A DNA stretch of 64,000 bases from Clusia tigrina (GCA_920105625.2 OV050031.1:69263995-69327994); one strand, 5' to 3'. Counted from the first letter of the stretch, positions 22,451 through 35,160 are shown. Notes: generated by a model not told the origin, from the sequence alone. Program-made: numbers and translations.

Positions 22451-25415
22451 TAGCTGCCGCTGTCGATTGGGTGGTCTGCTGCATTCTCTATGCCTATATC
22501 TACCTCTATCTGCTTCAGTCGGCGCCACACTCGGCTTCGCAGCCTCTGTCAGCGTCTCTGTAGGCGTCTCAGTTGTTGCCGCTGTCGTTTGGGGGTCTGC
22601 TGCCTTCTCTATGCCTATGTCTACCCCTCTCTGCCTCAGTCGGCGTCTTAGTCGGCTTCGCAGCCTCTGTCAGCGTCTCTGTAGGCGTCCCAGTCGCTGC
22701 CGCTGGTGATTGGGGGGTCTGCTGCCTTCTCTATGCCAATATCTACACCTATCTGCCTCAGTCTGCGTCGCAGCCTCTGTCAGCGTCTCTGTAGGTGTCT
22801 CTGTCGCTGCAGCTGTCGATTGGGGGGTCTGCTGCATTCTCTATGCCTATATCTACCCCTATCTGCCTCAGTCGGCGTCGCAGCCTCTGTCAGCATCTCT
22901 GTAAGCGTCTCAGTCGCTGCCGCTGTCGATTGGGGGTCTGCTGCCTTCTCTATGCCTATGTCTACCCTTATCTGCCTCAGTCGGCGTCTTTGTCAGCGTC
23001 GCAGCTTCTGTCAGCTTCTCTGAATGCGTCTCAGTCGCTGCCGCTGTCGATTGGGGTTCTGCTGCCTTCTCTATGCCTATATCTACCCCTATCTGCCTCA
23101 GTCGGCGTCTCAGTAGGCGTCGCAGCCTATGTCAGCGTCTCTGTAGGCGTCTCAGTCGCTGCCGCTGTTGATTGGGGGGTCTGCTGACTTCTCTAAATCT
23201 ATATCTTCCCCTGTCTGCCTCCGTCGGCGCCACAGTCGGCTTCGCAGCCTCTTTCAGCGTCTCTGAATGCGTCTCAGTCGCTGCCGCTGTCGATTGGTGG
23301 GTCTGATGCCTTCACTATGCCTATATCTACCCCTATCTGCCTCAGTCGGCGTCTCAGTCGGCGTCGCAGCCTCTATCAGCATCTCTGTAAGCGTCTCAGT
23401 CGCTGCCGCTGTCGATTGGGGGTCTGCTGCCTTCTCTATGCCTATGTCTACCCTTATCTGCCTCAGTCGGCGTCTTTGTCAGCGTCGCAGCTTCTGTCAG
23501 CTTCTCTGAATGCGTCTCAGTCGCTGCCGCTGTCGATTGGGGGTCTGCTGCCTTCTCTATGCCTATATCTACCCCTATCTGCCTCAGTCGGCGTCTCAGT
23601 AGGCATCGCAGCCATTGTCAGCGTCTATGTAGGCGTCTCAGTTGCTGCCGCTGTCGATTGGGGGGGTTTGCTGCCTTCTCTATGCCTATATCTACCCCTA
23701 CCTGCCTCAGTCGGCATCTCAGTCGGCGTCGCAGCCTCTATCAGCGTCTCTGTATGCGTCTCAGTTGTTGCCGCTGTCGATTGGGTTGTCTGCTGCTTTG
23801 TCTATGCCTATGTCTAACAATATCTGCCTCAGTCGGCGTCGCAGCCTCTGTCAGCGTCTCTGTAGGCATCTCAGTCGCTGCCGCTGTCGATTGGGGGGTC
23901 TGCTGCCTTCTCTATGCCTATATCTACCCCTATCGGCCTCAGTCGGCGTCTAAGTCGGCGTCGCAGCCTCTTATCAGCGTCTCTGTATTCATCTCAGTCG
24001 CTGCCGTTGTCGATTGGGGGTCTGCTGCCTTCTCTATGCCTATATCTACCCCTATATTCCTCAGTCGGCGTCGCAGCCTCTTGTCAGCGTCTCTGTAGGT
24101 GTCTCACTAGCTGCCGCTGTCGATTGGGGGGTCTGCTGCATTCTCTATGCCTATATCTACCTCTATCTGCTTCAGTCGGCGCCACACTCGGCTTCGCAGC
24201 CTCTGTCAGCGTCTCTGTAGGCGTCTCAGTTGTTGCCGCTGTCGATTGGGGGTCTGCTGCCTTCTCTATGCCTATGTCTACCCCTCTCTGCCTCAGTCGG
24301 CGTCTTAGTCGCCTTCGCAGCCTCTGTCAGCATCTCTGTAGGCGTCCCAGTCGCTGCCGCTGTTGATTGGGGGGTCTGCTGCCTTCTCTATGCCAATATC
24401 TACACCTATCTGCCTGAGTCGGCGTCGCAGCCTCTGTCAGCGTCTCTGTAGGTGTCTCTGTCGCTGCAGCTGTCGATTGGGTGGTCTGCTGCCTTCTCTA
24501 TGCCTGTATCTACCCCTATCTGCCTCAGTCGGCGTCTCAGTCGGCGTCGCAGCCTCTGTCAGCATTTCTGTTAGCGTCTCAGTCGCTGCCGCTGTCGATT
24601 GAGGGGGTCTGCTGCCTTCTCTATGCCTATGTCTACCCTTATCTGCCTCAGTCGGCGTCTTTGTCAGCGTCGCAGGTTCTGTCAGCTTCTCTGAATGCGT
24701 CTCAGTCGCTGCCGCTGTCGATTGGGGGTCTGCTGCCTTCTCTATGCCTATATCTACCCCTATCTGCCTCAGTCGGCGTCTCAGTAGGCGTCGCAGCCTA
24801 TGTCAGCGTCTCTGTAGGCGTCTCAGTCGCTGCCGCTGTTGATTGGGGGGTCTGCTGACTTCTCTAAATCTATATCTTCCCCTGTCTGCCTCCGTCGGCG
24901 CCACAGTCGGCTTCGCAGCCTCTGTCAGCGTCTCTGTTGGTGTCTCAGTCGCTGCCGCTTTCGATTGGGGAGGTCTGCTGCATTCTCTATGCCAATATCT
25001 ACCCTTCTCTGCCTCAGTCGGCGTCTCAGTCGGCGTCGCAGCCTCTTTCAGCGTCTCTGAATGCGTCTCAGTCGCTGCCGCTGTCGATTGGTGGGTCTGA
25101 TGCCTTCTCTATGCCTATATCTACCCCTATCTGCCTCAGTCGGCGTCTCAGTCGGCATCGCAGCAATTGTCAGCGTCTATGTAGGCGTCTCAGTTGCTGC
25201 CGCTGTCGATTGGGGGGGTTTGCTGCCTTCTCTATGCCTATATCTACCCCTACCTGCCTCAGTCGGCGTCGCAGCCTCTATCAGCGTCTCTGTATGCGTC
25301 TCAGTTGTTGCCGCTGTCGATTGGGTTGTCTGCTGCTTTGTCTATGCCTATGTCTAACCCTCTCTGCCTCAGTCGGCGTCGCAGCCTCTGTCGGCGTCGC
25401 AGCCTCTGTCAGCGT
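22130..25415 (+). repeat. Higher-order block C, copy 1 (period about 3.57 kb)
   Basis: Matches 25,690-28,960 at shifts between 3558 and 3571 bp, falling to 3541 bp after a 30 bp deletion in copy 2. Its right half (about 24.0-25.5 kb) also matches 30.2-31.7 kb at 6187-6199 bp. Private markers are TCTACCTTTCTCTGCC near 22,270, GCAGCAATTGTCAGCG near 25,160, and CCTGAGTCGG near 24,414. Confidence 0.8.
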
Positions 25416-25689
25416 CTCTGTAGGCGTCTCAGTCGCTGCCGCTGTCGATTGGGGGGTCTGCTGCCTTCTCTATGCCTATATCTACCCCTATCTGCCTCAG
25501 TCGGCGTCTAAGTCGGCGTCGCAGCCTCTTATCAGCGTCTCTGTATTCATCTCAGTCGCTGCCGTTGTCGATTGGGGGTCTGCTGCCTTCTCTATGCCTA
25601 TATCTACCCCTATATTCCTCAGTCGGCGTCGCAGCCTCTTGTCAGCGTCTCTGTAGGCGTCTCAGTCGCTGCCGCTGTCGATTGGGGGT

Positions 25690-28600
25690 CTGCTGCCTTC
25701 TCTATGCCTATATCTACTCCTCTCTGCCTCAGTCGGCTTCGCAGCCTCTGTCAGCGTCTCTGTTGGTGTCTCAGTCGCTGCCGCTTTCGATTGGGGAGGT
25801 CTGCTGCATTCTCTATGCCAATATCTACCTTTCTCTGCCTCAGTCGGCGTCTCAGTCGGCGTCTCAGTCGGCGTCGCAGCCTCTTATCAGCGTCTCTGTA
25901 TTCATCTCAGTCGCTGCCGTTGTCGATTGGGGGTCTGCTGCCTTCTCTATGCCTATATCTACCCCTATATTCCTCAGTCGGCGTCGCAGCCTCTTGTCAG
26001 CGTCTCTGTAGGCGTCTCAGTAGCTGCCGCTGTCGATTGGGTGGTCTGCTGCATTCTCTATGCCTATATCTACCTCTATCTGCTTCAGTCGGCGCCACAC
26101 TCGGCTTCGCAGCCTCTGTCAGCGTCTCTGTAGGCGTCTCAGTTGTTGCCGCTGTCGTTTGGGGGTCTGCTGCCTTCTCTATGCCTATGTCTACCCCTCT
26201 CTGCCTCAGTCGGCGTCTTAGTCGGCTTCGCAGCCTCTGTCAGCGTCTCTGTAGGCGTCCCAGTCGCTGCCGCTGGTGATTGGGGGGGTCTGCTGCCTTC
26301 TCTATGCCAATATCTACACCTATCTGCCTCAGTCGGCGTCGCAGCCTCTGTCAGCGTCTCTGTAGGTGTCTCTGTCGCTGCAGCTGTCGATTGGGGGGTC
26401 TGCTGCATTCTCTATGCCTATATCTACCCCTCTCTGCCTCAGTCGGCGTCGCAGCCTCTGTCAGCATCTCTGTAAGCGTCCCAGTCGCTGCCGCTGTCGA
26501 TTGGGGTCTGCTGCCTTCTCTATGCCTATGTCTACCCTTATCTGCCTCAGTCGGCGTCTTTGTCAGCGTCGCAGCTTCTGTCAGCTTCTCTGAATGCATC
26601 TCAGTCGCTGCCGCTGTCGATTGGGGTTCTGCTGCCTTCTCTATGCCTATATCTACCCCTATCTGCCTCAGTCGGCGTCTCAGTAGGCGTCGCAGCCTAT
26701 GTCAGCGTCTCTGTAGGCGTCTCAGTCGCTGCCGCTGTTGATTGGGGGGTCTGCTGACTTCTCTAAATCTATATCTTCCCCTGTCTGCCTCCGTCGGCGC
26801 CACAGTCGGCTTCGCAGCCTCTTTCAGCGTCTCTGAATGCGTCTCAGTCGCTGCCGCTGTCGATTGGTGGGTCTGATGCCTTCACTATGCCTATATCTAC
26901 CCCTATCTGCCTCAGTCGGCGTCTCAGTCGGCGTCGCAGCCTCTATCAGCATCTCTGTAAGCGTCTCAGTCGCTGCCGCTGTCGATTGGGGGTCTGCTGC
27001 CTTCTCTATGCCTATGTCTACCCTTATCTGCCTCAGTCGGCGTCTTTGTCAGCGTCGCAGCTTCTGTCAGCTTCTCTGAATGCGTCTCAGTCGCTGCCGC
27101 TGTCGATTGGGGGTCTGCTGCCTTCTCTATGCCTATATCTACCCCTATCTGCCTCAGTCGGCGTCTCAGTAGGCATCGCAGCCATTGTCAGCGTCTATGT
27201 AGGCGTCTCAGTTGCTGCCGCTGTCGATTGGGGGGGTTTGCTGCCTTCTCTATGCCTATATCTACCCCTACCTGCCTCAGTCGGCATCTCAGTCGGCGTC
27301 GCAGCCTCTATTAGCGTCTCTGTATGCGTCTCAGTTGTTGCCGCTGTCGATTGGGTTGTCTGCTGCTTTGTCTATGCCTATGTCTAACAATCTCTGCCTC
27401 AGTCGGCGTCGCAGCCTCTGTCAGCGTCTCTGTAGGCATCTCAGTCGCTGCCGCTGTCGATTGGGGGGGTCTGCTGCCTTCTCTATGCCTATATCTACCC
27501 CTATCTGCCTCAGTCGGCGTCTAAGTCGGCGTCGCAGCCTCTTATCAGCGTCTCTGTATTCATCTCAGTCGCTGCCGTTGTCGATTGGGGGTCTGCTGCC
27601 TTCTCTATGCCTATATCTACCCCTATATTCCTCAGTCGGCGTCGCAGCCTCTTGTCAGCGTCTCTGTAGGTGTCTCAGTAGCTGCCGCTGTCGATTGGGG
27701 GGTCTGCTGCATTCTCTATGCCTATATCTACCTCTATCTGCTTCAGTCGGCGCCACACTCGGCTTCGCAGCCTCTGTCAGCGTCTCTGTAGGCGTCTCAG
27801 TTGTTGCCGCTGTCGATTGGGGGTCTGCTGCCTTCTCTATGCCTATGTCTACCCCTCTCTGCCTCAGTCGGCGTCTTAGTCGCCTTCGCAGCCTCTGTCA
27901 GCATCTCTGTAGGCGTCCCAGTCGCTGCCGCTGTTGATTGGGGGGTCTGCTGCCTTCTCTATGCCAATATCTACACCTATCTGCCTGAGTCGGCGTCGCA
28001 GCCTCTGTCAGTGTCTCTGTAGGTGTCTCTGTCGCTGCAGCTGTCGATTGGGTGGTCTGCTGCCTTCTCTATGCCTGTATCTACCCCTATCTGCCTCTGT
28101 CAGCATTTCTGTTAGCGTCTCAGTCGCTGCCGCTGTCGATTGAGGGGGTCTGCTGCCTTCTCTATGCCTATGTCTACCCTTATCTGCCTCAGTCGGCGTC
28201 TTTGTCAGCGTCGCAGGTTCTGTCAGCTTCTCTGAATGCGTCTCAGTCGCTGCCGCTGTCGATTGGGGGTCTGCTGCCTTCTCTATGCCTATATCTACCC
28301 CTATCTGCCTCAGTCGGCGTCTCAGTAGGCGTCGCAGCCTATGTCAGCGTCTCTGTAGGCGTCTCAGTCGCTGCCGCTGTTGATTGGGGGGTCTGCTGAC
28401 TTCTCTAAATCTATATCTTCCCCTGTCTGCCTCCGTCGGCGCCACAGTCGGCTTCGCAGCCTCTGTCAGCGTCTCTGTTGGTGTCTCAGTCGCTGCCGCT
28501 TTCGATTGGGGAGGTCTGCTGCATTCTCTATGCCAATATCTACCCTTCTCTGCCTCAGTCGGCGTCTCAGTCGGCGTCGCAGCCTCTTTCAGCGTCTCTG

Positions 28601-28960
28601 AATGCGTCTCAGTCGCTGCCGCTGTCGATTGGTGGGTCTGATGCCTTCTCTATGCCTATATCTACCCCTATCTGCCTCAGTCGGCGTCTCAGTCGGCATC
28701 GCAGCAATTGTCAGCGTCTATGTAGGCGTCTCAGTTGCTGCCGCTGTCGATTGGGGGGGTTTGCTGCCTTCTCTATGCCTATATCTACCCCTACCTGCCT
28801 CAGTCGGCATCTCAGTCGGCGTCGCAGCCTCTATCAGCGTCTCTGTATGCGTCTCAGTTGTTGCCGCTGTCGATTGGGTTGTCTGCTGCTTTGTCTATGC
28901 CTATGTCTAACCCTCTCTGCCTCAGTCGGCGTCGCAGCCTCTGTCGGCGTCGCAGCCTCT
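25690..28960 (+). repeat. Higher-order block C, copy 2
   Basis: Second copy of the 3.57 kb unit. One monomer near 28,081-28,110 has lost about 30 bp covering both 12-mers, so CTATCTGCCTC runs straight into TGTCAGCATTTC. Near 28,965 the block ends in a chimeric monomer that fuses a GTCGGCGTCGCAGCC pair to GTCGGCTTCGCAGCC. From there the sequence repeats 26,280-26,820. Confidence 0.78.
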
Positions 28961-29019
28961 GTCGGCTTCGCAGCCTCTGTCAGCGTCTCTGTAGGCGTCC
29001 CAGTCGCTGCCGCTGGTGA

Positions 29020-29560
29020 TTGGGGGGGTCTGCTGCCTTCTCTATGCCAATATCTACACCTATCTGCCTCAGACGGCGTCGCAGCCTCTGTCAGCGTCTC
29101 TGTAGGTGTCTCTGTCGCTGCAGCTGTCGATTGGGGGGTCTGCTGCATTCTCTATGCCTATATCTACCCCTCTCTGCCTCAGTCGGCGTCGCAGCCTCTG
29201 TCAGCATCTCTGTAAGCGTCTCAGTCGCTGCCGCTGTCGATTGGGGGTCTGCTGCCTTCTCTATGCCTATGTCTACCCTTATCTGCCTCAGTCGGCGTCT
29301 TTGTCAGCGTCGCAGCTTCTGTCAGCTTCTCTGAATGCGTCTCAGTCGCTGCCGCTGTCGATTGGGGTTCTGCTGCCTTCTCTATGCCTATATCTACCCC
29401 TATCTGCCTCAGTCGGCGTCTCAGTAGGCGTCGCAGCCTATGTCAGCGTCTCTGTAGGCGTCTCAGTCGCTGCCGTTGTTGATTGGGGGGTCTGCTGACT
29501 TCTCTAAATCTATATCTTCCCCTGTCTGCCTCCGTCGGCGCCACAGTCGGCTTCGCAGCC
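29020..29560 (+). repeat. Secondary copy of 26,280-26,820
   Basis: From the chimeric monomer near 28,965 the sequence repeats the 26.3 kb segment at a shift of about 2740 bp, including GGTGATTGGGGGGG, TCTACACCTATCTGCC and the D1 monomer (29491 against 26750). It diverges again near 29,560, where the D1 tail fuses to TTTCAGCGTCTCTGAATGCG monomers. Confidence 0.7.
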
Positions 29561-30199
29561 TCTTTCAGCGTCTCTGAATGCGTCTCAGTCGCTGCCACTG
29601 TCGATTGGGGGTCTGCTGCCTTCTCTATGCCTATGTCTACCCTTATCTGCCTCAGTCGGCGTCTCAGTCGGCGTCGCAGCCTCTATCAGCATCTCTGTAA
29701 GCGTCTCAGTCGCTGCCACTGTCGATTGGGGGTCTGCTGCCTTCTCTATGCCTATGTCTACCCTTATCTGCCTCAGTCGGCGTCTTTGTCAGCGTCGCAG
29801 CTTCTGTCAGCTTCTCTGAATGCGTCTCAGTCGCTGCCGCTGTCGATTGGGGGTCTGCTGCCTTCTCTATGCCTATATCTACCCCTATCTGCCTCAGTCG
29901 GCGTCTAAGTCGGCGTCGCAGCCTCTTATCAGCGTCTCTGTATTCATCTCAGTCGCTGCCGTTGTCGATTGGGGGTCTGCTGCCTTCTCTATGCCTATAT
30001 CTACCCCTATATTCCTCAGTCGGCATCGCAGCCATTGTCAGCGTCTATGTAGGCGTCTCAGTTGCTGCCGCTGTCGATTGGGGGGGTTTGCTGCCTTCTC
30101 TATGCCTATATCTACCCCTACCTGCCTCAGTCGGCATCTCAGTCGGCGTCGCAGCCTCTATCAGCGTCTCTGTATTCATCTCAGTCGCTGCCGTTGTCG

Positions 30200-31720
30200 A
30201 TTGGGGGTCTGCTGCCTTCTCTATGCCTATATCTACCCCTATATTCCTCAGTCGGCGTCGCAGCCTCTTGTCAGCGTCTCTGTAGGTGTCTCAGTAGCTG
30301 CCGCTGTCGATTGGGGGGTCTGCTGCATTCTCTATGCCTATATCTACCTCTATCTGCTTCAGGCGGCGCCACACTCGGCTTCGCAGCCTCTGTCAGCGTC
30401 TCTGTAGGCGTCTCAGTTGTTGCCGCTGTCGATTGGGGGTCTGCTGCCTTCTCTATGCCTATGTCTACCCCTCTCTGCCTCAGTCGGCGTCTTAGTCGCC
30501 TTCGCAGCCTCTGTCAGCATCTCTGTAGGCGTCCCAGTCGCTGCCGCTGTTGATTGGGGGGTCTGCTGCCTTCTCTATGCCAATATCTACACCTATCTGC
30601 CTGAGTCGGCGTCGCAGCCTCTGTCAGCGTCTCTGTAGGTGTCTCTGTCGCTGCAGCTGTCGATTGGGTGGTCTGCTGCCTTCTCTATGCCTGTATCTAC
30701 CCCTATCTGCCTCAGTCGGCGTCTCAGTCGGCGTCGCAGCCTCTGTCAGCATTTCTGTTAGCGTCTCAGTCGCTGCCGCTGTCGATTGAGGGGGTCTGCT
30801 GCCTTCTCTATGCCTATGTCTACCCTTATCTGCCTCAGTCGGCGTCTTTGTCAGCGTCGCAGGTTCTGTCAGCTTCTCTGAATGCGTCTCAGTCGCTGCC
30901 GCTGTCGATTGGGTGTCTGCTGCCTTCTCTATGCCTATATCTACCCCTATCTGCCTCAGTCGGCGTCTCAGTAGGCGTCGCAGCCTATGTCAGCGTCTCT
31001 GTAGGCGTCTCAGTCGCTGCCGCTGTTGATTGGGGGGTCTGCTGACTGCTCTAAATCTATATCTTCCCCTGTCTGCCTCCGTCGGCGCCACAGTCGGCTT
31101 CGCAGCCTCTGTCAGCGTCTCTGTTGGTGTCTCAGTCGCTGCCGCTTTCGATTGGGGAGGTCTGCTGCATTCTCTATGCCAATATCTACCCTTCTCTGCC
31201 TCAGTCGGCGTCTCAGTCGGCGTCGCAGCCTCTTTCAGCGTCTCTGAATGCGTCTCAGTCGCTGCCGCTGTCGATTGGTGGGTCTGATGCCTTCTCTATG
31301 CCTATATCTACCCCTATCTGCCTCAGTCGGCGTCTCAGTCGGCATCGCAGCAATTGTCAGCGTCTATGTAGGCGTCTCAGTTGCTGCCGCTGTCGATTGG
31401 GGGGGTTTGCTGCCTTCTCTATGCCTATATCTACCCCTACCTGCCTCAGTCGGCATCTCAGTCGGCGTCGCAGCCTCTATCAGCGTCTCTGTATGCGTCT
31501 CAGTTGTTGCCGCTGTCGATTGGGTTGTCTGCTGCTTTGTCTATGCCTATGTCTAACCCTCTCTGCCTCAGTCGGCGTCGCAGCCTCTGTCGGCGTCGCA
31601 GCCTCTGTCAGCGTCTCTGTAGGCATCTCAGTCGCTGCCGCTGTCGATTGGGGGGTCTGCTGCCTTCTCTATGCCTATATCTACCCCTATCTGCCTCAGT
31701 CGGCGTCTAAGTCGGCGTCG
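30200..31720 (+). repeat. Higher-order block C, partial third copy
   Basis: Matches block C copy 1 at shifts of 6187 bp and then 6199 bp; the 12 bp step is a unit missing near 25,265 in copy 1. It keeps the about 30 bp that copy 2 lost, so copy 1 is the closer relative. D1 here (31038) has GACTGCTCTAAATC in place of GACTTCTCTAAATC. That variant is passed on to the copy at 34598. Confidence 0.75.
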
Positions 31721-32726
31721 CAGCCTCTTATCAGCGTCTCTGTATTCATCTCAGTCGCTGCCGTTGTCGATTGGGGGTCTGCTGCCTTCTCTATGCCTAT
31801 ATCTACCCCTATATTCCTCAGTCGGCGTCGCAGCCTCTTGTCAGCGTCTCTGTAGGCGTCTCAGTAGCTGCCGCTGTCGATTGGGGGGTCTGCTGCATTC
31901 TCTATGCCTATATCTACCTCTATCTGCTTCAGTCGGCGCCACACTCGGCTTCGCAGCCTCTGTCAGCGTCTCTGTAGGCGTCTCAGTTGTTGCCGCTGTC
32001 GATTGGGGGTCTGCTGCCTTCTCTATGCCTATGTCTACCCCTCTCTGCCTCAGTCGGCGTCTTAGTCGGCTTCACAGCCTCTGTCAGCGTCTCTGTAGGC
32101 GTCCCAGTCGCTGCCGCTGTTGATTGGGGGGGTCTGCTGCCTTCTCTATGCCAATATCTACACCTATCTGCCTCAGTCGGCGTCGCAGCCTCTTGTCAGC
32201 GTCTCTGTAGGCGTCTCAGTAGCTGCCGCTGTCGATTGGGGGGTCTGCTGCATTCTCTATGCCTATATCTACCTCTATCTGCTTCAGTCGGCGCCACACT
32301 CGGCTTCGCAGCCTCTGTCAGCGTCTCTGTAGGTGTCTCTGTCGCTGCAGCTGTCGATTGGGGGGTATGCTGCCTTCTCTATGCCTATGTCTACCCTTAT
32401 CTGCCTCAGTCGGCGTCTCTGTCGGCGTTGCAGCTTCTGTCAGCCTCTCTGAATGCGTCTCAGTCGCTGCCGCTGTTTATTGGGGGGTCTGCTGACTTCT
32501 CTAAACCAATCTCTTCCCCTATCCGCCTCAGTCGGGGCCACAGTCGGCTTCGCAGCCTCTGTTAGCGTCTCTGTAGGTGTCTCAGTCGCTGCCGCTTTCG
32601 ATTGGGGGGGTCTGCTGCCTTCTCTATGCCAATATCTACCCTTCTCTGCCTCAGTCGGCGTCTCAGTCGGCGTCGCAGCCATTGTCGGCGTCTATGTAGG
32701 CGTCTCAGTCGCTGCCGCTGTCGATT

Positions 32727-32742
32727 GGGGGGGGGGGGGGGG
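32727..32742 (+). repeat. G16 homopolymer
   Basis: Sixteen G after GATT, followed by TTTGCTGCC. First of the very long runs in the 32-47 kb domain. Confidence 0.9.
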
Positions 32743-33349
32743 TTTGCTGCCTTTTCTATGCCAATATCTACACTTCTTTGCCTCAGTCCGCGTCTCAGCC
32801 GGCGTCGCAGCCTCTTTCAGCGTCTCTGAATGCGTCTCAGTCGCTGCCGCTGTCGATTGGGGGTCTGATGCCTTCTCTATGCCTATATCTACCCCTATCT
32901 GCCTCAGTCGGCGTCTCAGTCGGCATCGCAGCCATTGTCGGCGTCTATGTAGGCGTCTCAGTCGCTGCCGCTGTCGATTGGTGGGGATTTGCTGCTTTCT
33001 GTATGCCTATATCTACCCCTACCTGCCTCAGTCGGCATCTCAGTCGGCGTCCCAGCCACTATCAGCGTCTCTGCAGGCGTCTCATTTGTTGCCGCTGTCG
33101 ATTGGGGGGGTTTGCTGCCTTTTCTATGCCAATATCTACCCTTGTCTGCCTCAGTCGGCGTCTCAGTCGACGTCGCAGCCTCTCTCAGCGTCTCTGAATG
33201 CGTCTCAGTCGCTGCCGCTGTCGATTGGGGGGGTCTGATGCCTTCTCTATGCCTATATCTACCCCTATCTGCCTCAGTCGGCGTCTCAGTCGGCATCGCA
33301 GCCATTGTCGGCGTCTATGTAGGCGTCTCAGTCGCTGCCGCTGTCGATT

Positions 33350-33359
33350 GGGGGGGGGG
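33350..33359 (+). repeat. G10 homopolymer
   Basis: Ten G after GATT. The paired monomer about 2.75 kb downstream (36100) has 20 G. Confidence 0.9.
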
Positions 33360-33399
33360 TTTGCTGCCTTCTGTATGCCTATATCTACCCCTCTCTTCC

Positions 33400-33447
33400 T
33401 GAGTCGGCGTCTCAGTCGGCGTCTCAGTCGGCGTCTCAGTCGGCGTC
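33400..33447 (+). repeat. 12 bp minisatellite expansion, 4 units
   Basis: Four units beginning TGAGTCGGCGTC. Next comes GCAGCCTCTGTCGGCGTC, where the 18 bp linker has itself been repeated. The related monomers near 35,630, 36,160 and 46,430 have three units. Confidence 0.9.
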
Positions 33448-33523
33448 GCAGCCTCTGTCGGCGTCGCAGCCTCTGTCAGCGTCTCTGCAGGCGTCTCAGT
33501 CGCTGCCGCTGTCGATTGGGGGG

Positions 33524-34332
33524 TCTGCTGCATTCTCTATGCCTATATCTACCTCTATCTGCTTCAGTCGGCGCCACACTCGGCTTCGCAGCCTCTGTCA
33601 GCGTCTCTGTAGGCGTCTCAGTTGTTGCCGCTGTCGATTGGGGGTCTGCTGCCTTCTCTATGCCTATGTCTACCCCGCTCTGCCTCAGTCGGCGTCTTAG
33701 TCGGCTTCACAGCCTCTGTCAGCGTCTCTGTAGGCGTCCCAGTCGCTGCAGCTGTTGATTGGGGGGGTCTGCTGCCTTCTCTATGCCAATATCTACACCT
33801 ATCTGCCTCAGTCGGCGTCGCAGCCTCTGTCAGCGTCTCTGTAGGCGTCTCAGTAGCTGCCGCTGTCGATTGGGGGGTCTGCTGCATTCTCTATGCCTAT
33901 ATCTACCTCTATCTGCTTCAGTCGGCGCCACACTCGGCTTCGCAGCCTCTGTCAGCGTCTCTGTAGGCGTCTCAGTTGTTGCCGCTGTCGATTGGGGGTC
34001 TGCTGCCTTCTCTATGCCTATGTCTACCCCTCTCTGCCTCAGTCGGCGTCTTAGTCGGCTTCACAGCCTCTGTCAGCGTCTCTGTAGGCGTCCCAGTCGC
34101 TGCCGCTGTTGATTGGGGGGGTCTGCTGCCTTCTCTATGCCAATATCTAGACCTATCTGCCTCAGTCGGCGTCGCAGCCTCTTGTCAGCGTCTCTGTAGG
34201 CGTCTCAGTAGCTGCCGCTGTCGATTGGGGGGTCTGCTGCATTCTCTATGCCTATATCTACCTCTATCTGCTTCAGTCGGCGCCACACTCGGCTTCGCAG
34301 CCTCTGTCAGCGTCTCTGTAGGTGTCTCTGTC
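33524..34332 (+). repeat. Three-monomer (354 bp) tandem higher-order repeat
   Basis: Monomers beginning TCTGCTGCATTC start at 33524, 33878 and 34233, spaced 354 and 355 bp. The unit order is a TCTGCTTCAG/GGCGCCACACTCGG monomer, a TATGTCTACCCC/GTCTTAGTCGGCTTC monomer, and a CCAATATCTACACC monomer. The third copy breaks off after its first monomer. The same trimer starts appear at 31889 and 32244 (355 bp) and at 36271 and 36625 (354 bp), so a trimer was locally amplified at least three times. Confidence 0.85.
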
Positions 34333-34389
34333 GCTGCAGCTGTCGATTGGGGGGTATGCTGCCTTCTCTATGCCTATGTCTACCCTTAT

Positions 34390-35160
34390 CTGTCTCAGTC
34401 GGCGTCTTTGTCAGCGTCGCAGGTTCTGTCAGCTTCTCTGAATGCGTCTCAGTCGCTGCCGCTGTCGATTGGGTGTCTGCTGCCTTCTCTATGCCTATAT
34501 CTACCCCTATCTGCCTCAGTCGGCGTCTCAGTAGGCGTCGCAGCCTATGTCAGCGTCTCTGTAGGCGTCTCAGTCGCTGCCGCTGTTGATTGGGGGGTCT
34601 GCTGACTGCTCTAAATCTATATCTTCCCCTGTCTGCCTCCGTCGGCGCCACAGTCGGCTTCGCAGCCTCTGTCAGCGTCTCTGTTGGTGTCTCAGTCGCT
34701 GCCGCTTTCGATTGGGGAGGTCTGCTGCATTCTCTATGCCAATATCTACCCTTCTCTGCCTCAGTCGGCGTCTCAGTCGGCGTCGCAGCCTCTTTCAGCG
34801 TCTCTGAATGCGTCTCAGTCGCTGCCGCTGTCGATTGGTGGGTCTGATGCCTTCACTATGCCTATATCTACCCCTATCTGCCTCAGTCGGCGTCTCAGTC
34901 GGCATCGCAGCAATTGTCAGCGTCTATGTAGGCGTCTCAGTTGCTGCCGCTGTCGATTGGGGGGGTTTGCTGCCTTCTCTATGCCTATATCTACCCCTAC
35001 CTGCCTCAGTCGGCATCTCAGTCGGCGTCGCAGCCTCTATCAGCGTCTCTGTATGCGTCTCAGTTGTTGCCGCTGTCGATTGGGTTGTCTGCTGCTTTGT
35101 CTATGCCTATGTCTAACCCTCTCTGCCTCAGTCGGCGTCGCAGCCTCTGTCGGCGTCGCA
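34390..35160 (+). repeat. Copy of 30,830-31,600 (shift 3,560 bp)
   Basis: Shares with its source GTTCTGTCAGCTTCTCTG, a D1 monomer with the private GACTGCTC head (34598 against 31038), and GCAGCAATTGTCAGCG. It ends near 35,165, where GCAGCCTCTTGTCAGCG begins a different monomer type. Confidence 0.75.

Larger units (their letters stand above)
9051..32400 (+). repeat. D1-marker domain with kilobase-scale higher-order repeats
   Basis: A distinctive monomer (D1) has TCTGCTGACTTC in its head, then AAATCTATATCTTCCCC, and GGCGCCACAGTCGGCTTCG in place of the second 12-mer. It starts at 9085, 12261, 13831, 15158, 19435, 21004, 23180, 24851, 26750, 28392, 29491 and 31038, and once more outside the domain at 34598. 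Some spacings recur: 1570 and 1569 bp, 7174 bp (12261 to 19435), 3570 bp (23180 to 26750), 3541 bp (24851 to 28392) and 3560 bp (31038 to 34598). These show amplification of multi-monomer blocks. Other recurring types include a head with CTCTATCTGCTTCAG and GGCGCCACACTCGG. Confidence 0.85.

Noticed and set aside
9085..34660. D1 marker monomer as an inserted mobile element
   Set aside because: It is full-length satellite with the usual head, tail and G run. No target duplication, terminal repeats or coding capacity; it differs from neighbours only by substitutions.
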